A DNA stretch of 64,000 nt from Sambucus nigra (taxonomy: Eukaryota; Streptophyta; Magnoliopsida; Dipsacales; Adoxaceae). The notes beneath the pieces were generated by a model. The model had not been told where the DNA came from and ran no database searches. It worked only from the letters and a program-made list of their open reading frames with translations. The DNA lies in the NCBI GenBank assembly GCA_949130495.1, contig OX422213.1, positions 202,361,660 to 202,425,659 of the forward strand. Direction: 5' to 3'. Both the position numbers and the translations under genes were made by a program. Positions 58,003 through 64,000 of the stretch are shown piece after piece; position 1 is the stretch's first letter; each line of letters begins with the position of its first letter.

Positions 58003-58320
58003 CCTCCTAACCAAAGGAGTTGTAATGGTTCTTTCGAACTTTTTGGCTCCTTAGATCTTTTGGCTCCTTAGAGCGCCTCCTAACCAAAGGAGTATTTTTT
58101 TGGCTCCTTAGAGCTTTTGGCTCCTTAGAGCGCTTTTTGGCTCCTTAGAGCACTTTTTGCTCCTTAGAGCGCCTCCTAACCAAAGGAGTTTTGGCTCCTT
58201 AGAGCTTTTGGCTCCTTAGAGCGCTTTTTGGCTCCTTAGAGCACTTTTTGCTCCTTAGAGCGCCTCCTAACCAAAGGAGTTTTGGCTCCTTAGAGCTTTT
58301 GGCTCCTTAGAGCACTTTTT
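58003..58320. repeat. Two-tier hairpin minisatellite
   Basis: About twelve copies of a 17-21-bp unit, TTTTGGCTCCTTAGAGC (GCTC/GAGC arms), are punctuated by four copies of CTCCTAACCAAAGGAG (about 58004, 58077, 58173, 58264), giving a higher-order period of about 91-96 bp in the last two. Both unit types are self-complementary, and CTCCTT/AAGGAG arms can also pair between units. It lies between the converging 3' ends of the antisense ORF and pol. Confidence 0.92.
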
Positions 58321-58422
58321 GTAGTGTATTACACTAGTATTCCCCGAAAAACTTTCAACAGAAAGAAAATGGTGAAACATCCTCGTTTTATTCATACTGA
58401 AGGAAAAGCTTTACATTTTACA

Positions 58423-60693
58423 TTACTGATAATACTTGCGTAGGTGTTCAGCATTCCACGCATTCTTAAATTCTTCTCCTTCTAGAGTTGCTATTCTGTA
58501 AGTTCCTGGACGAACAACCTCTGTAACTCGGTAAGGTCCATGCCAGTTTGCTTCCAACTTATTTTGCTTCTGAATGACTTTCTTTAGCACATAATCCCCT
58601 TCTTTTAGGTCACATTTCTTCACCCTTTTGTTGTAAAACAGAGCTGTACGTTGTTGGTAAGCAGCATTTCTAATGGCTGCCTCTTCTCTAACCTCCTCGA
58701 GCATATCCAAATCCAGTCTTCTCATCAAATCGCTGATCGGGGAGTTGAAATTCAGCACTCTATGAGTTGGGAGACCCAACTCGGCAGGTATCACAGCTTC
58801 ACTTCCAAATGCCAACATATATGGTGATTCTTCAGTTGTTGCTCGGGGAGTTGTTCGGTAAGCCCATAGTACTGATTGGAGCTCATTGATCCAATTTGCT
58901 TTAGCTTCACTTAACCTCTTCTTCAGACCATTTAGTAATGTTCTATTTGTCACCTCAGTCTGTCCATTGCTTTGGGGATGACCTGGTGCTGAATGATACT
59001 TCAAAATGTTCGATTGATGACAATAGGCAGCAAATTCTTCATTATCGAATTGTGTTCCATGGTCTGTGATGAATGCATGGGGAATACCATATCGACAAAT
59101 GATGTTCTTCCAAATGAACTGATATACCTTCTCGTACGTCATATCAATTAGTGGTTCTGCTTCCACCCACTTAGTAAAATAATCTACTGCCACGACGAGA
59201 TACTTGAACCTTCCTCGGGTCGTCGGCAGTGGTCCAACCAGATCAACCCCCCACATGGCAAATGGCCAAGGTGAAGTTATGGGTGTCAACAATTCTTGTG
59301 GAGTTCTTCGGATGGAGGAAAAACGTTGGCACTTGTCACACTTCTTAGCATAGGCTATACAATCAGCCCTCATCGTCGGCCAGTAATATCCCTGTGTCAT
59401 TACCCTTTGCAAAAGTGTCCGACCTGCTACATGAGCTCCACAAGATCCTTCATGAATTTCTTCAATCAATTCTTTGACTTCTGATGGATGCACACATCTT
59501 TGTAAACCTGCCATAATTCCTCGTCTATACAGAACACCGTTAGTTAACACATATCGAGCAACTTTATATTTCAATTTCTTGGCAGCTAGTTTGTCCTCTG
59601 GTAATTCTCCTTCTTCAAAATATGCCCTGATAGGATCCATCCACGATGGTCCTAAATCAAGGGTTATTATATTCACCATCAGGTATTCTTCTATGCTCCG
59701 GCTTTCTAATACTTCAATTGGTATCGTTCTTCGTAGCTCGGTGCGCGTAGCTGACGCTAATCGGGCCAATGCGTCTGCTCTAGCATTCTCCATCCTCGAT
59801 ATTATCACCAATTGAATAGCATCAAATTCTGCCAATAACTCCATCGCCTTTGCATGGTACTTCACCATTAATTCTCCCTTAACTGCATATACTCCCATCA
59901 TTTGATTCACAATTAATTGAGAATCACTGAAAACAATTACCTGTCGTGCCTCCATAACTTTTGCCAAATGAAAACCTGCTATCATAGCCTCATATTCAGC
60001 CTCATTATTGGAAGCTTTGAATTGGAATCTCAAAGCATACTCCATGTCAATATCATCTGGGGTGTTTAAAACAATCCCTGCTCCACAACCAGCTGTGCAA
60101 GATGATCCATCTACATATAATCTCCATGTAGGTAACTCGTCTTCAAATTTCTTATCTGTTAGAGTTCCTCGGTAAAATATCATCTGTTTTCTTTCATCAT
60201 CCCCGGGTATCCTTCGTTCCTCGTCGGTCATTTGTTCGCGCCCTTTTACCAACCGGAGTTGGTCTGGGTTTGAATATGATGATTTTTCTACATCCACAAG
60301 TCCTTTTACCAACCTTGGTTGGTCTGGATCTGTGCCTGTTGATCCTGTATCGTCCACAGGTAGGTCAGCAAGTACCTTTTGTTCCTCGGGGGTATCAGGG
60401 TATGTGAATTCCGCTATAAAATCTGCTACAGCTTGCCCCTTTAATGATGATCTGGGTTCGTACACAATATCATATTCACCGAGTTCTATTGCCCAATACA
60501 TCAATCTTCCTGACTTTTCTGGCTTGTGAAGGGCTTGTCTTAATGGCATGTCGGTATACACTATGATGGTATGGGCCTGGAAGTATGGCCTCATTCTTCT
60601 ACTTGCTTCAATTAATGCCAGTGCCAATTTTTCTAACTTTGGGTATCTGATTTCTGCACCTCGGAAGGCCTTACTTGTGTAATAAATTGGCTT
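58423..60693 (-). pseudogene. Tat-B pol: RNase H, archaeal-type RNase H, integrase
   Basis: An open frame of more than 750 codons follows TAG 60696-60694. The gypsy RNase H part (YTDMPLRQALHKPEKSGRL) leads into a variable linker with a repeated DQ.RLVKG motif encoded by hairpin sequences. The second RNase H (60130-59740) follows with LYVDGSS, NNEAEYEAM, FSDSQLIV and ARADALA. Integrase has a complete HHCC finger (HEGSCGAH ... CDKC) and a DDE core: Asp in WGVDLVGPLP, Asp in ITDHGTQF, Glu in SNGQTEV. The C-terminus EHLRKYYQ ends at 58423. No catalytic residue is missing. Confidence 0.95.
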
Positions 60694-61638
60694 CTAGACT
60701 CCATTCTCCAATCTGATCAGCGCTGAGCTAACTGCATTTTCTGATACTGCCAAATACAAATACAGCTTCTCTCCAGTTATTGGCCTAGACAACAACGTTG
60801 GGGCTCCCAAATACTTCTTCAAATCTTGAAAGGCCTTCTCACATTCATCAGTCCACTCAAAACTTTTTCGCAGTGTTTTGAAGAACGGGAGGCATTTATC
60901 AGTTGCTCGGGATACAAATCTGTTGAGAGCTGCAACTCGTCCGGTAAGACTCTGTACTTCTTTCCTCGTCGTTGGGGATCGCAGCCCTAAAAGAGCTTTG
61001 ATCTTTTCTGGATTTGCCTCAATACCTCGTTGATTGACGATGTATCCGAAGAACATTCCTTCTCGTACTCCAAAGGTACACTTTGTCGGGTTGAGCTTCA
61101 TTTGGTATTTGTCCAGTTGATCAAAGGTTTGGCTTAAGTCAACTAGATGATTAGTAGCTCTCTTGCTTTTGGTGAGCATGTCGTCGACATAGACTTCCAT
61201 ATTGCAACTGATTTGTTCGGCAAAAACCTTGTTCATCAGCCGCTGATATGTTGCACCTGCATTTTTTAAACCAAAAGGCATAACATTATAACAATAAGTT
61301 CCTCTTGGGGTAATAAAAGAAGTACTTTCTCTGTCTTCTGGCTTCATTTTGATCTGATTGTAGCCAGAATAAGCGTCCATAAAGCTGAGTAGCTCATGTC
61401 CCGAGGTAGCATCCACTAATTGATCAATTCTGGGCAATGGAAAATGATCTTTTGGGCACGCCTTGTTGAGATCAGTGAAATCAACACACATTCTCCATTT
61501 TTTGTTCTTCTTCTTTACCATCACCACATTTGCCAACCAATCTGGATATTTCACATCTTCAATGAATTGGGCTTTCTGGAGTTTCTCGATCTCCACTTGT
61601 ATGGCCTGGTTCTTCTCGGGACTAAACACTCTTCTTCT
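60694..61638 (-). pseudogene. Tat-B pol: reverse transcriptase
   Basis: Lies between TAG 61641-61639 and TAG 60696-60694, in the same frame as its neighbours. Motifs in order are KKKNKKWRMCVDFTDLNKA, DAYSGYNQIKM, MPFGLKNAGATYQRL and YVDDMLTKSK (about 61195-61168), followed by the thumb and connection (LTGRVAALNRF). All palm residues are intact. Confidence 0.95.
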
Positions 61639-64000
61639 CTACTTCACAGGTTTAATCTCCTTATTCACATTGAGCTCATGACATAAGAAGTTTGGATCTA
61701 TACCTGGCATGTCTTCATGACTCCAAGCAAAAGTATTCTTCCTGTTTCTCAAGAAAGTTATCAAATCCTGTTTTATTGAAACATCCAACGACGATCCTAT
61801 CTGAGTTACTCGTTCAGGATGCTCGTCGTCCAGGATAACAATTTCTGTAGATTCCACCACCTGCCCTTTTATGAGTTGAGATTCATCCCTAGGGTCAAGA
61901 GTTTCAATTTCTGTACCTTCCTCCACTTGGTAAGTAGTAGTCTTTTTCCTTGACTCTTCAAGTTCCTCTTGCTCGGCAGACGAATAATAGCATTCCCGAG
62001 CTACTTTTTGATCACCTTTCATAATTCCAACTCCAAAATTCGTTGGGAATTTCAAACACTGATGTACTGTAGATGGAACTGCCTCGAACTTCTTCAATCC
62101 AACTCTTCCCATGATGATGTTGTAGGCTGACTGAACATTCTTATCCATCACAAAGAAGCGTATTCTTTCGGTTCGACAAGCAGGCCAAGTTCCAATGAGT
62201 ATATCCAACTTGATCGTCCCAAGTGGAAAAACTTTCTCGCCAGCAAAACCCAGAAGGGGTCTGTGATAAGGTTCCAATTGAGATAATTTTAAATTCAAGC
62301 TATCAAAGCATGAATAGTACATGATGTCTGCCGAACTACCATTGTCTACTAACACCCTTGAAATGACCACATCCTTCATCCTCATTTTGATCACCAAAGG
62401 ATCATCATGAGGGTAAAGAACACCTGCCAGGTCGTTTTTTGAAAAACCAATCACTAGCTTCTCTTTATTTACCTTCCTCGGACGATCATCCTCGGCCAGA
62501 TTTATTCGCTGAATATATGAACAAGCTTGAGCCTCTCCGAGGTAAGCTTTTCTTTCTGCAGTAAGGTCTCCTCCCCCTGCATCTCCTCCTGTAATAACAT
62601 TACAATCAAATGACCCAAAACGTATGGAGAATACCTCTCGTTCAGGATGCCTTGGCTTCTTGGGAAGATCAGGGTCATCATCTGGATCATCTTCGTGGTC
62701 CCTCCTCTTTTTCTCCTCTGCACGACGAGGAGATCTAGATCTTTCTCTAGTTCTATCATCATTCTTCCTCTCACTCTTGCGATCTACATACTTTGACAAT
62801 TTTCCTCTTCGGATGAGTGTTTCGATCTCGTTCTGAAGGGCTATACAATTTTTGGTCATATGGCCATGATCTTTATGAAACTCGCAATATTTGGCCTTAT
62901 TCCTCAGATCGGGATTTGTCTTCAGTTTCTCTGGCCACTTGATTTCCTCGTTATTCTTGATTTCTTCCAGTACATGATTAATACCCATTTTCAATGGAGT
63001 ATAATTATCGTACTTCTTTAGGACTTCCAACGTTGTCCTATTATTCCTGTAATGCTTGTCACCACCATTACCTTTCTGATCTTTCTTCTTAGACTTGTCG
63101 ACCTCCACTTTTACTTCTTTATCCATATTCTTCTTCGCAGCCATAGCCTCCTCGGCATTCATAATTTTGGCTGCTTTTGCCATTAACTCGGACATAGTTT
63201 TAGGTGGATCTTTGGCCAAGGTGTAGTACAGCTTATTAGGTAGCAAACCACTCATCAAAGCAGTGATTGCTGTCTTTTCTTCGTAATCTACGACTTCCAA
63301 CTTTTCGTTATTAAAACGAGTTATGTAATCTCTAGTACTTTCACCTGATTTTTGTCTAACACTTAACAAATGTGCTACTCGCTTTACTGGCTTCGCCCCA
63401 AAACAAAAATTGCCAATGAACAACTCGGCTAATTGAATAAAAGTTGAAATCTTACCCCGAGGAAGATTGTTATACCATATCTGTGCAGATCCGGCAAGAG
63501 TTCCCGAGAAAGCTCTGCACCTCATCTCATCGGGGACGGCATATATGTCGGCGGCAGCTTGATATTGTTCTATATGAAGTACAGGATCTGTTTTTCCATC
63601 GTACTTAGGAGTCACTACAGGTGCTTTGAATTTCGATGGTGTAGGAAAATCCACAATGGCTTGCACAAAAGGTGTCCCTTGAACAAAAGTTCTCTGTAAG
63701 GGGTTTCTTGCCTTAGCCATTTCTCCCAGTCTATCCTCCAACCGCTGAATGGAACCTTTCCATGCTTCATTTCCTTCCTCAGGCCGCTTAGTCCGAGCAA
63801 CTGATTGTTCTGACGTAGCTTCCTAAGATTTATCTCGACGAGTAGCTGGTCGCGATTGTGCTGATCCTTCTCTCAAACCTGATGGTGGCCGAAAACTTCT
63901 TGATGGAGCTCTAGGTGGACTCATATTCCTCCTTGGTCCTAATCGACTGAAAGGAGACGCCCTTCTTAATCTTTCCAAAGCGCTGGTTCTCTCCGGAGAG
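61639..64000 (-). pseudogene. Tat-B gag and protease (N-terminus beyond window)
   Basis: The frame is open from the window edge down to TAG 61641-61639 apart from TAG 63825-63823. The N-terminal part is Arg/Ser/Pro-rich (SPPRAPSRSFRPPSG near 63900). The capsid-like core follows (KYDGKTDPVLHIEQYQAAAD, WYNNLPRGKISTFIQLAEL), then a Lys-rich linker and the zinc knuckle CEFHKDHGHMTKNC (CX2HX4HX4C, about 62890-62849). The protease active site is VDNGSSADIMY (62355-62320). An Arg/Glu/Asp-rich segment (RERSRSPRRAEEKKR) separates gag from protease. Gag and pol share one frame, so no frameshift is needed for pol expression. Confidence 0.93.

Larger units (their letters stand above)
52839..64000 (-). 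mobile_element. Tat-B: Ty3/gypsy Tat-lineage element, 5' end beyond window
   Basis: On the minus strand: gag-protease (64000-61639), reverse transcriptase (61638-60694), RNase H, archaeal-type RNase H and integrase (60693-58423), then polypurine tract and 3' LTR (53435-52839). On the plus strand, between pol and LTR: an intron-containing aORF and a second ORF. The gag-pol frame is continuous over more than 5.5 kb except for three TAG codons, so this copy is much younger than Tat-C. The target duplication on the left would be CTTGG (52834-52838). Confidence 0.93.

Noticed and set aside
58003..58320. Regular repeats resembling a CRISPR array
   Set aside because: Units are variable in length, spacers are themselves repeats, there are no cas genes and the context is a plant retrotransposon.
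1..64000. tRNA, rRNA or host single-copy genes
   Set aside because: No cloverleaf-like or ribosomal sequence and no intact non-transposon coding region could be recognised by eye.

Overview
The window is plant nuclear DNA made almost entirely of nested transposable elements. The evidence is Ty3/gypsy Tat-lineage elements with two RNase H domains, a SIRE-like Ty1/copia element, Tekay/Del-type LTRs, a CACTA-like DNA transposon and a fragment of an intron-containing plant cytochrome P450. I see no intact host gene, rRNA or tRNA. All positions and splice sites were read by eye.

Layout, left to right. 1-8677 is a Tat element (Tat-A) lying on the minus strand. Its gag-pol runs from 8204 down to 2671, its 5' LTR is 8273-8677, and its 3' LTR lies left of the window. 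On the opposite strand, between pol and the missing LTR, sits a spliced coiled-coil 'additional ORF' (aORF, 2-939 and 1081-2019). 8728-17396 is a SIRE-like copia element. Both inserted into the left LTR of a Tekay-like element, whose remaining parts are 8678-8727, 17397-18349 (LTR), 18350-22335 (decayed interior) and 22336-25497 (right LTR).

25498-46787 is the 3' half of an older gypsy element (reverse transcriptase, RNase H, integrase, LTR). It is broken in two places. A non-coding LTR element (25934-35068) sits exactly inside its reverse-transcriptase gene. That element's right LTR in turn holds a 3.46-kb solo LTR with a perfect GTTGG duplication. A CACTA-like transposon (37564-46248, TTA duplication) sits inside its LTR and carries a P450 exon. 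46809-48259 is a second solo LTR with a perfect ATAGA duplication. 48265-51130 is a wrecked plus-strand Tat gag-pol (Tat-C). 51131-52838 is non-coding and tandemly duplicated.

52839-64000 is a second, younger-looking Tat element (Tat-B) on the minus strand, cut by the window end. It has a 597-bp 3' LTR, a three-exon aORF on the opposite strand (53859-55950) with a gypsy-type transposon N-terminal domain, a second coiled-coil ORF (56111-57430), a two-tier hairpin minisatellite (58003-58320), and one long gag-pol frame broken only by three TAG codons.

How the parts relate: in both Tat elements gag-pol is read from the right LTR towards the left, while the aORF runs in the opposite direction and converges with pol. 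The aORF's paired coiled-coil and Gly/Trp modules, phase-compatible introns and shared C-terminal motif across two diverged elements make it the least explained system here. A second theme is that several unrelated LTRs, and Tat-B itself, carry clusters of short self-complementary motifs.
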